Assembly (NCBI RefSeq): GCF_900232825.1
Contig: NZ_OCTP01000010.1
Span: forward strand, 310,001 to 374,000
Length of the DNA: 64,000 nucleotides
DNA from: Anaerococcus sp. Marseille-P3625
GTDB taxonomy: Bacteria; Bacillota; Clostridia; Tissierellales; Peptoniphilaceae
Reading direction: 5' to 3'
Under the pieces are notes generated by a model. The model searched no databases. It worked only from the letters and a program-made list of their open reading frames with translations, and was not told the origin of the DNA. Positions 25,904-34,174 of the stretch are shown here, piece by piece. The position numbers and the translations under genes were made by a program. The stretch's first letter is position 1. Every line of letters begins with the position of its first letter.

Positions 25904-27732
25904 GTATGACGGGCATGTTCTAATGCTGGGGTGAAAATCCCTACAGAGCGTAGTTACCAACGAATCTAATAGCGACCCCGAAGTTTTAGGTGGCGACATC
26001 TAGGAGAGAAGAACGGGTAGCGAAATCGTGGCTTGACGAACAGGAACAGAATATAAGGCGTAACAGGTGGGCAAGCTAGCTGTAGATAGCAAAGACCCAA
26101 AAGGTAACCGTAAACCCAAGGCGTAAATTCTGCAAGTAAACGATGAAAGTATTAGGGCTTATCCCGTGAGGTCTCACTAGCGAAGAAGTAGTAACAACGA
26201 ATAGTGAGAAGTCAGCAGAAGTCATAGTAGGTGGAAACACCGAAGGACCGAACAATTTAAAAGCACAAGCAAAATGTATGTAGCATAACAAATCTGACAG
26301 AGAAAGTAGAAGAAACGTAAATGAAATCAAAATCTTACACCTAAGAAAAAGTTATGTAAGCGGAAAGGAGCAAGTGCACACATGGAAGATAAACTAATCA
26401 GTCAAATCCTAAACCCAGAAAACATGCACCAAGCAAAAGTAAAAGTCATCTCCAACAAAGGAGCAGCTGGAACAGACGGCATAAGTGTAGAAGAAATAGA
26501 TGAATACATCAAAGAAAACTGGGCAGGGATAAGACAAGAAATAATCGAAAGACGCTACAAACCACAACCAGTACTCCGAGTAGAAATCTCAAAACCAAAC
26601 GGAGGAAAAAGAAAACTTGGAATACCAACAGTAATGGACAGAATAATCCAACAAGCAATCGTACAAGTCCTAACCCCGATAATAGACAAAAGATTTTCTG
26701 AAACAAGCTATGGCTTCAGACCAGAAAGAAACTGTCAAATGGCAATAATCAAAAGCCTAGAATATTTAAACGACGGGTACGAATGGGTAGTAGACATAGA
26801 CCTAGAAAAATTCTTCGACAAAGTGCCACAAGATAAACTAATGAGCATAGTCCATGAGCACATCAAAGCACCAGACACAGAATCACTAATCAGAAAATAC
26901 CTAAAAGCGGGAATAATGAACAAAGGTATATACGAGAAAAGTGAAATAGGAACCCCACAAGGAGGAAACCTATCACCACTGCTAAGCAACATAATGCTAG
27001 ACAAACTAGACAAAGAACTAGAAGCAAGAAAACTTAGATACATCAGATACGCAGACGACTGCTTAATATTTGTAGGAAGTAAAGCAGCAGCCACAAGAGT
27101 AATGCACTCAATAACAAGATTCATAGAAAAGAAACTTGGCCTAAAAGTAAATGCAGAAAAAAGTAAAATAACAAGACCAAGCAAAATAAAATATCTAGGA
27201 TTTGGCTACTGGAAAGACAACAAAACAAATCAATGGAAAGCAAGAGTCCATGAAACATCATTTAAAAGATTCAAAGACAAAATGAAGAAACTCACCACAA
27301 GAAAATGGTCAGTATCCTTAGAATACAGAATCAAAAAGTTAAATGAAGTAATAAGAGGCTGGATAAACTACTTTAAAATAGCTAGTATGAAAAGTAAACT
27401 AAAAAGTTTCAGCGAGCACCTAAGAACAAGACTAAGAATAATCTGCTGGAAAATGTGGAAGGTACCGAAGAAAAGACAATGGGCGTTAAGGAAAATGGGA
27501 ATAGTAAAAGACCTAGCAAGATTAACATCCTATTGTGGAGATAGGTATTATTTTGTAGCAACGAAAACCTGCTTAGTAAGAGCAATCACAAAAGAAAGGT
27601 TAAGCAAAACAGGCTTAATTGACCCTTATGATTACTATATAAGCAGGACATGTGTAAATTAAATTGAACCGCCGTATGCCGAACGGCACGTACGGTGGTG
27701 TGAAAGGGGCTAGATCTTAGCCCCTATTCGAT
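25904..27732 (+). mobile_element. Group II intron, class C, with its maturase gene
   Basis: The intron RNA starts GTATGACGGGCATG, aligning with the GUGUG start of the known Oceanobacillus group IIC intron; the third base is A instead of G. Typical domain I blocks follow (GGGGTGAAAATCCC, TAGTTACC, GGTGGCGACATC), with GAAGTCAGCAGAAGTC-type sequence near 26210. Domain V is at about 27666-27702 with the class C triad CGC and CGTACGGTGGTG. Domain VI is a GGGGCTA/TAGCCCC stem, with A27726 as likely branch base 7 bases from the 3' end. The 3' border (27732, uncertain by a base or two) touches the tpx stop codon. Removing it restores a short intergenic region. Confidence 0.9.
26382..27662 (+). CDS. 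ltrA: Group II intron reverse transcriptase/maturase
   Basis: The 426-residue intron-encoded protein splices and mobilises its host intron. Reverse transcriptase blocks are visible: AGTDGI near residue 29, KRKLGIPTVMDRIIQQA, the palm strand DIDLEKFFDKVP, GTPQGGNLSPLLSNI and the catalytic YADD at residues 223-226. The maturase X domain includes RGWINYFKIA. There is no C-terminal HNH endonuclease, as expected for class C. The ATG follows AAAGGAG within intron domain IV. Codon choice leans to A- or C-ending codons, unlike most flanking genes. All catalytic residues are intact, so it may be active. Confidence 0.95.
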   Translation: MEDKLISQILNPENMHQAKVKVISNKGAAGTDGISVEEIDEYIKENWAGIRQEIIERRYKPQPVLRVEISKPNGGKRKLGIPTVMDRIIQQAIVQVLTPIIDKRFSETSYGFRPERNCQMAIIKSLEYLNDGYEWVVDIDLEKFFDKVPQDKLMSIVHEHIKAPDTESLIRKYLKAGIMNKGIYEKSEIGTPQGGNLSPLLSNIMLDKLDKELEARKLRYIRYADDCLIFVGSKAAATRVMHSITRFIEKKLGLKVNAEKSKITRPSKIKYLGFGYWKDNKTNQWKARVHETSFKRFKDKMKKLTTRKWSVSLEYRIKKLNEVIRGWINYFKIASMKSKLKSFSEHLRTRLRIICWKMWKVPKKRQWALRKMGIVKDLARLTSYCGDRYYFVATKTCLVRAITKERLSKTGLIDPYDYYISRTCVN

Positions 27733-28239
27733 TTATAATTCTTTAGCCGCTTTTATAGCCTTATCAATATCAGGCAAATTAGTGTTTTGATCTAAATATT
27801 CAACATATCTAATAGTTTTATCTTCATCAATTATAAAAATAGCTCTATTAAGTAGCTTTAACTCTTCCATTAAAACTCTATAGTTTTTGCCAAATTCCCT
27901 TTTTATATAATCAGATAAAAATGTCATTTCTTTTGATTCTTTTTCTTTTATGAATCTTTCTTGAGCAAATGGCAAATCATTTGATATGGTAATAATATTA
28001 AATTTATAATCATTTTCTTTATTCGCCTTCTCTAGAAGAAATGTTTGTAATTCACACACAGATGTATCCAAAGAAGGAACTACTGACAAAATTACTGGAA
28101 ATTTTGCATCTTTATAAAAATTATAATCTGACAAATCAATATTTGTAGCATTAAAATCCATAGCTTTATCACCAATTTTTAGTTTGTCACCTAAAACATT
28201 TAACTCTAATGTACCAAATTCGACTTTTCTAGTAGTCAT
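27733..28239 (-). CDS. tpx: Thiol peroxidase, Tpx type, lacking the resolving cysteine
   Basis: Tpx reduces peroxides with electrons from thioredoxin. The 168-residue protein has the peroxidatic site PSLDTSVCELQ with C62 preceded by the conserved Thr, GDKAMDFNATN upstream, and DLPFAQERF downstream. In characterised 2-Cys Tpx the residue after this RF is the resolving Cys; here it is Ile97, and C62 is the only cysteine in the protein. It would have to work as a 1-Cys enzyme or use another thiol. Its stop touches the 3' end of the group II intron. Thioredoxin reductase is encoded at 59585. Confidence 0.93.
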   Translation of the reverse strand: MTTRKVEFGTLELNVLGDKLKIGDKAMDFNATNIDLSDYNFYKDAKFPVILSVVPSLDTSVCELQTFLLEKANKENDYKFNIITISNDLPFAQERFIKEKESKEMTFLSDYIKREFGKNYRVLMEELKLLNRAIFIIDEDKTIRYVEYLDQNTNLPDIDKAIKAAKEL

Positions 28240-28300
28240 AGCGATCTCCTTTAAATATATTCTTAAGTTTATAAGTACATTTTATAACAAATAAAAAAAA

Positions 28301-28329
28301 TTGTAAAGCAGCTTAAAATAGGGTATAAT
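28301..28329 (+). promoter_or_regulatory. Promoter of the L25/Ctc gene
   Basis: TTGTAA (28301-28306), 17 bases, TATAAT (28324-28329), 30 bases before the ATG at 28360. The divergent tpx promoter must lie in the same 120-base region but is not clear. Confidence 0.6.
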
Positions 28330-28359
28330 TAGCAAGTATGAATATGAAAAGGAGGGAAT

Positions 28360-29007
28360 ATGGCAGATTTAGTTTTAAACGCAAACAAGAGAGATGCTGT
28401 TGGAAAAAATAAGGTTAATAAATTAAGAGCAGAAGAAATAATTCCAGGTGTTATCTACGCTAAAGGCGAAGAAAATCTTAATGTTCAAATTATCTCAAAA
28501 GATTTTGATAGAATACTTAGAAAAGCTGGTACTTCAACAATAATTACATTGGATATTGATGGTGAAAATAAGGATGTTCTTATAAAAGAATATCAAACTC
28601 ACCCATACAAGAATCAATATTTACATGTAGATTTTCAAGCAATCAATCAAAATGAAACAATTAGAGTTTCAGTTCCTATTGTACTAGTAGGAAGAGATGA
28701 TATTGAAATTGCTCAATCTGTATTGGTACAAAATATGGATACCATCGAAGTTGAATGTTTACCAAAATACATTCCTCAAGCAGCAGATGTTAATGTAACT
28801 GATATCCAAATTGGCGATAATAAAACTGTAGCAGATCTTGACATTTTTGCTAATGAAAACATTACAGTTCTTGAAGATGAAGATGAAGTAATTTGTTCAT
28901 TGCAAGAAGTAAGTGAAGAAAAAGAAGATTCTGAAGAAGATGGCTTAGAAGCTAGTGCTTCTGATGTACCTACAGTTAATGAAACAGAGCAAAAAGAAGA
29001 AAATTAA
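28360..29007 (+). CDS. rplY: 50S ribosomal protein L25, general stress protein Ctc form
   Basis: L25/Ctc binds 5S rRNA. The 215-residue protein has the N-terminal L25 domain (LNANKRDAVGKNKVNKLR, then IIPGVIYAKGE, LIKEYQTHPYKNQYLHVDFQ). The C-terminal TL5/Ctc beta domain carries RVSVPIVLVG and VECLPKYIPQAADVNVTDIQIGD. It ends in about 35 acidic residues. This long two-domain form is typical of Gram-positives. It is monocistronic, with AGGAGGG before the ATG and a terminator after. Confidence 0.93.
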   Translation: MADLVLNANKRDAVGKNKVNKLRAEEIIPGVIYAKGEENLNVQIISKDFDRILRKAGTSTIITLDIDGENKDVLIKEYQTHPYKNQYLHVDFQAINQNETIRVSVPIVLVGRDDIEIAQSVLVQNMDTIEVECLPKYIPQAADVNVTDIQIGDNKTVADLDIFANENITVLEDEDEVICSLQEVSEEKEDSEEDGLEASASDVPTVNETEQKEEN

Positions 29008-29015
29008 AATAATAT

Positions 29016-29037
29016 AAAGGCCTTAGGGTCTTTTTTT
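29016..29037 (+). terminator. Terminator after the L25 gene
   Basis: AAAGGCC-TTAG-GGTCTTT (one G-T pair) followed by Ts. Confidence 0.75.
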
Positions 29038-29038
29038 A

Positions 29039-29068
29039 TTGCCAAAAATTCCTTACATTTGATATAAT
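29039..29068 (+). promoter_or_regulatory. Promoter of the tmk cluster
   Basis: TTGCCA (29039-29044), 18 bases, TATAAT (29063-29068). The tmk ATG is only 7 bases past the -10 box, so the message would be leaderless or nearly so unless another start is used. Confidence 0.45.
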
Positions 29069-29074
29069 ATAATC

Positions 29075-29698
29075 ATGAATGGAAAATTTATTGTTTTTGA
29101 AGGACCTGATGGTTCAGGCAAAACTACAATTTTAAAAAAAGTAAATGAAATATTAGTTAGCGAAAATTATAAAGTTAATGTTTTTAGAGAGCCGGGCGGA
29201 ACCAAAATATCAGAAAAAATAAGGGATATAATAATCGATAATGATAATATAGAAATGTCTGATAAAACCGAAGCTCTTTTATTTGCAGCTAGTCGAGCAC
29301 AATTGGTAGAAGAAAAATTCAAACCTTTATTAAAGAAAGGCGAAGTTATTCTTTCTGATAGATATGTTTTAAGTTCTCTAACATACCAAGGCGTTGGTAG
29401 AAAACTTGGCATAAAAGAAGTGGAAGCAATAAATAATTTTGCGACAAGTGGCATAAAACCTGACCTAACCATATTTTTTGACATCGATTATAAAGAAGCT
29501 TTACTTAGAAAAAGAGCTAATTTTTCTGCAGATAGGTTAGAAAATGAAGATTTTCAATTTCATAAAGACATTTTTGATGCATATTTGGATATGGCAGAAA
29601 AATTTAAAAAAGATATTGTAAAAATTGATGCTAGTTTAAGTATTGATGAAGTTACAGCAAATGTATTAAGCTTGATATATAAAATTTTGGAGGATTAA
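29075..29698 (+). CDS. tmk: Thymidylate kinase
   Basis: Tmk phosphorylates dTMP to dTDP. The 207-residue protein has the P-loop EGPDGSGKTT near residue 9, FREPGGTKISEKIR, the DRYVLSSLTYQG substrate motif around residue 95 and a LID region. The tmk-darA-holB-ricT order matches Bacillus except that yaaR is absent. No ribosome binding site is evident before its ATG, which follows a TATAAT box by 7 bases, so leaderless translation is possible. Confidence 0.95.
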   Translation: MNGKFIVFEGPDGSGKTTILKKVNEILVSENYKVNVFREPGGTKISEKIRDIIIDNDNIEMSDKTEALLFAASRAQLVEEKFKPLLKKGEVILSDRYVLSSLTYQGVGRKLGIKEVEAINNFATSGIKPDLTIFFDIDYKEALLRKRANFSADRLENEDFQFHKDIFDAYLDMAEKFKKDIVKIDASLSIDEVTANVLSLIYKILED

Positions 29699-29699
29699 A

Positions 29700-30029
29700 A
29701 TGAAATTATTATTAGCAATAGTTCAAGATGCAGATGTAAATTTTTTAATGGATGCTCTTACAGAGAACTCTTATAGAGTTACAAGATTGTCAACGACAGG
29801 TGGATTTCTAAAAAAAGGCAATACTACTCTTTTAATTGGTGTTGAAGAAGATCAACTTAGAGAAGTTTTAAATATTATTGAATCTAATTGTAAGAAAAGA
29901 AATACAACCACGACAATAATTAATCCTTCATCAGAAAGCTCTTTATTAACCAATACAGTACCTATAGATATAACAGTTGGTGGCGCTACTGTTTTTGTAG
30001 TCGATGTTGACCAATACATTAGAATATGA
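29700..30029 (+). CDS. darA: Cyclic di-AMP receptor protein, PII-like (DarA/PstA)
   Basis: A 109-residue trimeric PII-like protein that binds cyclic di-AMP in Firmicutes. It begins MKLLLAIVQDADVNFLMDALTENSYRVTRLST-like and has GGFLKKGNTTLLIGVE, a long T-loop segment and GGATVFVVDVDQYIRI at the end, all matching DarA. It lies one base after tmk and overlaps holB by 4 bases, as in the conserved cluster. The downstream target of DarA is not settled in the family. Confidence 0.92.
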   Translation: MKLLLAIVQDADVNFLMDALTENSYRVTRLSTTGGFLKKGNTTLLIGVEEDQLREVLNIIESNCKKRNTTTTIINPSSESSLLTNTVPIDITVGGATVFVVDVDQYIRI

Positions 30030-30814
30030 GCATATTAGAAGATCAAATAAATAATAATTTATTATCCAATGCTTATATTTTTGAAGGAATTAATGAAAAT
30101 GAGAACTTATCCAAGGCTTATGATTTTGCAGAGAAAATATTTCTTAAAAACGGAATAAAAATAGAAAACGAATTAAATCCTGATTTGTTAGTTATTGATA
30201 AAAATTTGGACATAATCGATATAAATACAATAAGGGATTTGATAAAAAATATTTATCTAAAGCCAATAAATGATAAGGTTAAAATTTATATAATTCACCA
30301 CAGTCAAAATATGAATAAAATCGCATCCAATGCTTTACTAAAAACACTAGAAGATCTTAAAAATTATAATATTATAATTTTTACTACAACAAATAAAGAC
30401 TTATTGTTATCAACTATTAGATCTAGGTGTCAAATCATTAGAATTAGTGCAGAGGAAGAAAAATCAAATATCGATTTAGTAAAACTTTCTATGATAATTT
30501 CAGAAGTTTATAAAAAAAATATAGCTGTCTTTTATGAAAATAGAGGGTTTTTCCAAAATAAAGATGAAAAATACGATATCATAGACGCTTTTTTATACAT
30601 ATTCAAAAATATTATATATAAGAAATATCATGGAGATGACTCCGATTGTGAGGAATTTTCATATAATATTAGGGATTTATGTCAATTAAATTTTGATCAG
30701 CTAGAAGAAATTGTTAATTTTTTAAGCGATACTAGCTTGCAAGTAAAAAATAATGTCAATTTTGATTTGGCTATAGAAGAGATAATTTTTAATATATACA
30801 ACAAAGGAAGGTAA
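30026..30814 (+). CDS. holB: DNA polymerase III delta prime-like clamp loader subunit
   Basis: A 262-residue AAA+-like clamp-loader subunit. The N-terminal domain lacks a functional Walker A, as is usual for delta prime. It shows NAYIFEGINENENLSKAYDFAE, the SRC motif in LLSTIRSRCQIIRI and NKIASNALLKTLED, which is the helix before it. The C-terminal part is diverged. Position between darA and ricT is that of Bacillus holB. It overlaps darA by ATGA and ends 3 bases before ricT. Confidence 0.88.
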   Translation: MSILEDQINNNLLSNAYIFEGINENENLSKAYDFAEKIFLKNGIKIENELNPDLLVIDKNLDIIDINTIRDLIKNIYLKPINDKVKIYIIHHSQNMNKIASNALLKTLEDLKNYNIIIFTTTNKDLLLSTIRSRCQIIRISAEEEKSNIDLVKLSMIISEVYKKNIAVFYENRGFFQNKDEKYDIIDAFLYIFKNIIYKKYHGDDSDCEEFSYNIRDLCQLNFDQLEEIVNFLSDTSLQVKNNVNFDLAIEEIIFNIYNKGR

Positions 30815-30817
30815 AAT

Positions 30818-31624
30818 TTGATCGTAGTTGGTATTCGATTTATAGAAGCTGGAAAGATATACTTCTTTACTTCTAATAATTTGGATTTACACTTAAAACA
30901 AAAAGTTGTAGTGGAAAGTGAAGATGGATTAGAAGTAGGCGAGGTTGTCGTTTTAAAAGTAGATGGAGAAGATTTAAAATGCGAGAGTGGACTAAAAGAA
31001 ATTACACGAATTGCAAATGATAACGATCTACAAAAACATAAAAATAACTTAATAGATGCTAAAGAAGCCAAAGAAATATGTCAACAAAGAGCAGACTTCT
31101 ATAAATTAAATATGAAAATCGTAAAAAGCGAATATACACTAGATCGCGTGAAACTAACATTTTATTTTACTGCTGCTAATAGAGTTGATTTTAGAGAATT
31201 GGTAAAAGATTTAGCAGCAAGATTTAAAAGCAGAATAGAGTTAAGGCAAATTGGTGTTAGGGATCATGCAAAATTATTAAAACATTACGGTTCATGTGGC
31301 CAAGAATGTTGTTGCTCAAGGCACCTTACAAATTTTACACCACTGTCTATAAAATTTGCCAAAGATCAAAATATTAGTTTAGATCCCAATAAGATTTCTG
31401 GAACTTGTGGTAGACTTATGTGTTGTTTGGGATTTGAAGAAGATTGCTATGAACAAATTAAGAAAATTATGCCAAAATGTGGTAGCGAGATAATGACTGA
31501 AGAAGGCATAGCTACTGTAATTAGAAATGATTTTGTTAAAGAAGAGTGCCTAGTAAGAATTAAAAATGACGAAGGTCAGCTTATAGAAAAGACTTTAAGC
31601 TTATCAGAAATACGCGGGAATTAG
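30818..31624 (+). CDS. ricT: PSP1-domain protein RicT (YaaT)
   Basis: RicT is part of the RicAFT complex, which binds iron-sulfur clusters and affects RNase Y-dependent RNA processing. The 268-residue PSP1 protein carries the Cys cluster YGSCGQECCCSRHL and CGRLMCCLGFE, with DRVKLTFYFTAANRVDFRELVKDLA before it. The start is TTG (30818) with AAAGGAAGG 6 bases upstream. It completes the tmk-darA-holB-ricT run. The next gene is a ferredoxin, a second iron-sulfur protein, but with its own promoter. Confidence 0.92.
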   Translation: MIVVGIRFIEAGKIYFFTSNNLDLHLKQKVVVESEDGLEVGEVVVLKVDGEDLKCESGLKEITRIANDNDLQKHKNNLIDAKEAKEICQQRADFYKLNMKIVKSEYTLDRVKLTFYFTAANRVDFRELVKDLAARFKSRIELRQIGVRDHAKLLKHYGSCGQECCCSRHLTNFTPLSIKFAKDQNISLDPNKISGTCGRLMCCLGFEEDCYEQIKKIMPKCGSEIMTEEGIATVIRNDFVKEECLVRIKNDEGQLIEKTLSLSEIRGN

Positions 31625-31626
31625 AA

Positions 31627-31641
31627 TGATATTCATTATCA
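31627..31641 (+). promoter_or_regulatory. Fur-like box upstream of the ferredoxin gene
   Basis: TGATATTCATTATCA differs at one position from the Bacillus Fur-family 7-1-7 consensus TGATAATNATTATCA. It begins three bases after the ricT stop, 56 bases before the ferredoxin -35, and overlaps a possible second promoter (TTATCA 31636, TATAAT 31661). Fur, PerR and Zur boxes are alike, so the exact regulator is open. Confidence 0.5.
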
Positions 31642-31696
31642 AAAATGAATAAATTTTCTTTATAATCGGTCTATTTAGCATAAATATAACCAAATA

Positions 31697-31725
31697 TTGA
31701 CAAAAATGAATAAGTATCGTATACT
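31697..31725 (+). promoter_or_regulatory. Ferredoxin promoter
   Basis: Consensus TTGACA (31697-31702), 17 bases, TATACT (31720-31725), 28 bases before the ATG. Confidence 0.75.
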
Positions 31726-31753
31726 ATCTATATAATAATTAGGAGGTAATACA

Positions 31754-31927
31754 ATGGCTTATAAAATTGAAGCAGATACATGTATATCTTGTGGAACTTG
31801 TGCAGGAGAATGTCCAGTAGATGCTATCTCAGCTGGAGATGATGCATACATAATTGATGCAGATACTTGCATAGATTGTGGAACTTGTGCTTCTGTATGT
31901 CCAGTAGACGCAATAGATCCAGAATAA
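31754..31927 (+). CDS. 2[4Fe-4S] clostridial-type ferredoxin
   Basis: A 57-residue electron carrier with two clusters. The motifs CISCGTCAGECP and CIDCGTCASVCP, each CxxCxxCxxxCP, and the internal two-fold repeat (EADTC and DADTC, PVDAI twice) define the family. The protein is acidic. It serves anaerobic enzymes such as pyruvate:ferredoxin oxidoreductase and hydrogenase in related organisms. AGGAGG lies 7 bases before the ATG. It has its own strong promoter and a terminator. Confidence 0.96.
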   Translation: MAYKIEADTCISCGTCAGECPVDAISAGDDAYIIDADTCIDCGTCASVCPVDAIDPE

Positions 31928-31951
31928 AATACATATAATATTAGACATATC

Positions 31952-31996
31952 AAGTGATATCAAAAATTGTCAAAGATTTTGATATCACTTTTTTTA
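31952..31996. terminator. Bidirectional terminator between the ferredoxin gene and tmcAL
   Basis: AAGTGATATCAAAA and TTTTGATATCACTT form a perfect 14-base stem with a T-run on the plus strand. It lies between two convergent genes and can serve both. Confidence 0.85.
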
Positions 31997-33151
31997 TAAT
32001 TTTATTACCTTGTTTTTATAATCAGTGTTTAAGGCTCTATCTGTAGCTAAAGAAAATAAATTTGATGCTTCTACCATCTTATCCAAAATGATTTTATCAG
32101 ATTCAGATAGATTTTTTCTGTCATTTTTACAAAGAAATGAATTTAAATTTGGATTTTTTAATATGGACTCTGATTTCTTATTAAATGCTAAGACTTTATA
32201 AAAATTAATATCAAAATCGTTAAAATTCTGTGTATTTTCCAAAATGTAATTGAGCATTAGTCTTTTTATTCTTGAAGTGGTAAATCTATTAGTTGTTGAT
32301 TTTTCTAGAAATGAACTGATTGATTTCTCGCCATTTGCTATTTTTTTTAGATAATTATCTATGCCTTCTTCATAACCAATAATATTTGTCATATCCTTAT
32401 TAGCAATCAATAACAGAAATTTAAAAAGGCCATAGAAGTAATTATAATTAGCAAAATTATAAGATTTTTTAAAATTTTCTATCATATTATAGGAATATAT
32501 TGGCAAATGATCTTTGTAATCGCCCAAAATATTTTTTCTAATGGCACTTGACGATGAAATAAAATTTTCTCTTAGGTCATCATCTTTATTTAGAGAAGAA
32601 ATTCTTTTAATAGGCAAAACTTTTATTTTGGATTTAATATCATTAATGGATCTTATATATTCAAAGGCCAAAATATTGTTAGCAGAGATGAATCTATCAT
32701 CATCAAGCAAAAAAGCTATTGAATCATATCTAGCCTTGGCATAGGATTTATTTATTAAATTTTCTTTGGTTAGTTTTTCAAGCTCGTCATTTTTTTCTAT
32801 CAGCAAATAAGATTTTTCTAAAAATTCGTCAGCCTCTAAATTTTCAATTCCAAAACAAAGATAGTCAATACCGATTTTATCAAGCAAAATAATAGATCCT
32901 CTAGCAAAAAATTCGGCTGCTTGTAAGCTAATATGGATTGGCATCTCAATAATCATATCAAAGCCAATATCCATAGCAGATTTTGCCCTCGGAAATTTAT
33001 CTATTATACTAGGATCGCCCCTTTGGACGAAATCTCCACTCATCAAACTAAGAGAAGTGTAATTTTTTAAAATTTTTTTAGATTTTTCTAACAAATATTT
33101 ATGCCCATTATGTAAGGGATTAAATTCAGAAATTATAGCAAAAGTTTTCAT
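31994..33151 (-). CDS. tmcAL: tRNA(Met) cytidine acetate ligase
   Basis: TmcAL (YlbM) acetylates the wobble cytidine of elongator tRNA-Met using acetate and ATP. The 385-residue protein has the nucleotidyltransferase signature ISEFNPLHNGHKYLLE at the N terminus, SGDFVQRGDPSIIDKFPRAKSA, SLQAAEFFARGSI and FISSSSAIRKNIL. The C-terminal half is diverged. It is on the minus strand, convergent with the ferredoxin gene. Confidence 0.9.
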   Translation of the reverse strand: MKTFAIISEFNPLHNGHKYLLEKSKKILKNYTSLSLMSGDFVQRGDPSIIDKFPRAKSAMDIGFDMIIEMPIHISLQAAEFFARGSIILLDKIGIDYLCFGIENLEADEFLEKSYLLIEKNDELEKLTKENLINKSYAKARYDSIAFLLDDDRFISANNILAFEYIRSINDIKSKIKVLPIKRISSLNKDDDLRENFISSSSAIRKNILGDYKDHLPIYSYNMIENFKKSYNFANYNYFYGLFKFLLLIANKDMTNIIGYEEGIDNYLKKIANGEKSISSFLEKSTTNRFTTSRIKRLMLNYILENTQNFNDFDINFYKVLAFNKKSESILKNPNLNSFLCKNDRKNLSESDKIILDKMVEASNLFSLATDRALNTDYKNKVIKL

Positions 33152-33279
33152 AAGATTCTTATACCCTAATAATGTATAATTTCCTAATTTTTATTAAAAA
33201 TTTATAAATATTTATAAATTATATTTCCAATAAAATACAGAATATGGTATAATAATGTGAGAAAATATTAGGAGGATAT

Positions 33280-33837
33280 ATGTTATCTGCAAATGAATTA
33301 AGAAAAGGCGTAACCTTTGTTTACGATAATGATGTTTATCAAGTAATTGATTTCCAACACGTTAAACCAGGCAAGGGTGCTGCTTTTGTACGTGCAAAAA
33401 TTAGATCTGTCATGGCTGGTGGAACAAAAGATGTTACTTTTAACCCAAGTGAGAAATTTGAAAATGCTGTAATTTCTACAAAAGAAATGCAATATTTATA
33501 CAACGATGGTCAACTTTATTACTTTATGGATCCAGAAAGTTTTGAACAAATTGGTATCGAATATGAAGCTGTTGAAGAAGCTATAAAATATGTAAAAGAA
33601 AATGATTCTGTTCAAATTAAATTCTACCAAGGTAAACCATTTAGCGTTGATGCACCAAACTTCGTTGAGCTAAAAGTCACACAAACAGAACCTGGAATCA
33701 AGGGTGATACAGCTACAAATGTTACAAAACCTGCTACTGTTGAAACAGGTGCTATAATTAACGTTCCTATATTTGTAAATGAGGGGGATGTTATAAAAAT
33801 CGATACAAGAACTGGGGATTATTTATCAAGAGTTTAA
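33280..33837 (+). CDS. efp: Elongation factor P
   Basis: EF-P rescues ribosomes stalled at proline runs. The 185-residue protein has the KOW-like N domain with [19 protein letters not shown], in which the loop Lys is the modification site in many bacteria, and OB domains II and III ending [24 protein letters not shown] lies just before the ATG and a TATAAT at 33248 gives a probable promoter. It begins the long efp-to-rpsA cluster, with asp23, nusB and xseA close behind. Confidence 0.96.
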   Translation: MLSANELRKGVTFVYDNDVYQVIDFQHVKPGKGAAFVRAKIRSVMAGGTKDVTFNPSEKFENAVISTKEMQYLYNDGQLYYFMDPESFEQIGIEYEAVEEAIKYVKENDSVQIKFYQGKPFSVDAPNFVELKVTQTEPGIKGDTATNVTKPATVETGAIINVPIFVNEGDVIKIDTRTGDYLSRV

Positions 33838-33847
33838 GGAGATATAG

Positions 33848-34174
33848 ATGGCTAATTCTTTTAGACATGGCAATGTAAAAATAGCAAATGAAATACTTGA
33901 CCAACTGGCTGTCAGAGCCTGCAAAGAAGTTAATGGTGTTTATAATTTAGAGGATTCATCTATAACAACCAACCACAAAGACTTAGAACCAAAAGCATAC
34001 GTTAATCAAGCGGATGGTAAGGTAAATTTCGATTTGACTATAAATTTAAGCAAGAATGTTAATGTAAGAAAAATCGTCAAAGAGATTCAAGAAAATGTTA
34101 AAAGAGTTATTGAATCTATGACAGGTCTTACAGTTGGTCGCATTAATATTAATGTTGGAAAACTTGAAATCTAA
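33848..34174 (+). CDS. Asp23/Gls24 family protein (YqhY-like)
   Basis: A 108-residue Asp23/Gls24-family protein. The family pattern is clear: NVKIANEILDQLAVRACKEVNGVYNL, then DLTINLSKNVNVRKIVKEIQENVKRVIESMTGL and INVGKLEI. In Firmicutes the YqhY member sits between accBC or efp and nusB, as here; YqhY has been linked to acetyl-CoA carboxylase control. It ends exactly at the A of the nusB ATG. Confidence 0.9.
   Translation: MANSFRHGNVKIANEILDQLAVRACKEVNGVYNLEDSSITTNHKDLEPKAYVNQADGKVNFDLTINLSKNVNVRKIVKEIQENVKRVIESMTGLTVGRININVGKLEI

Noticed and set aside
26735-27184. Minus-strand reading frame inside the intron maturase
   Set aside because: Shadow of the maturase frame; no start site and low-complexity composition.
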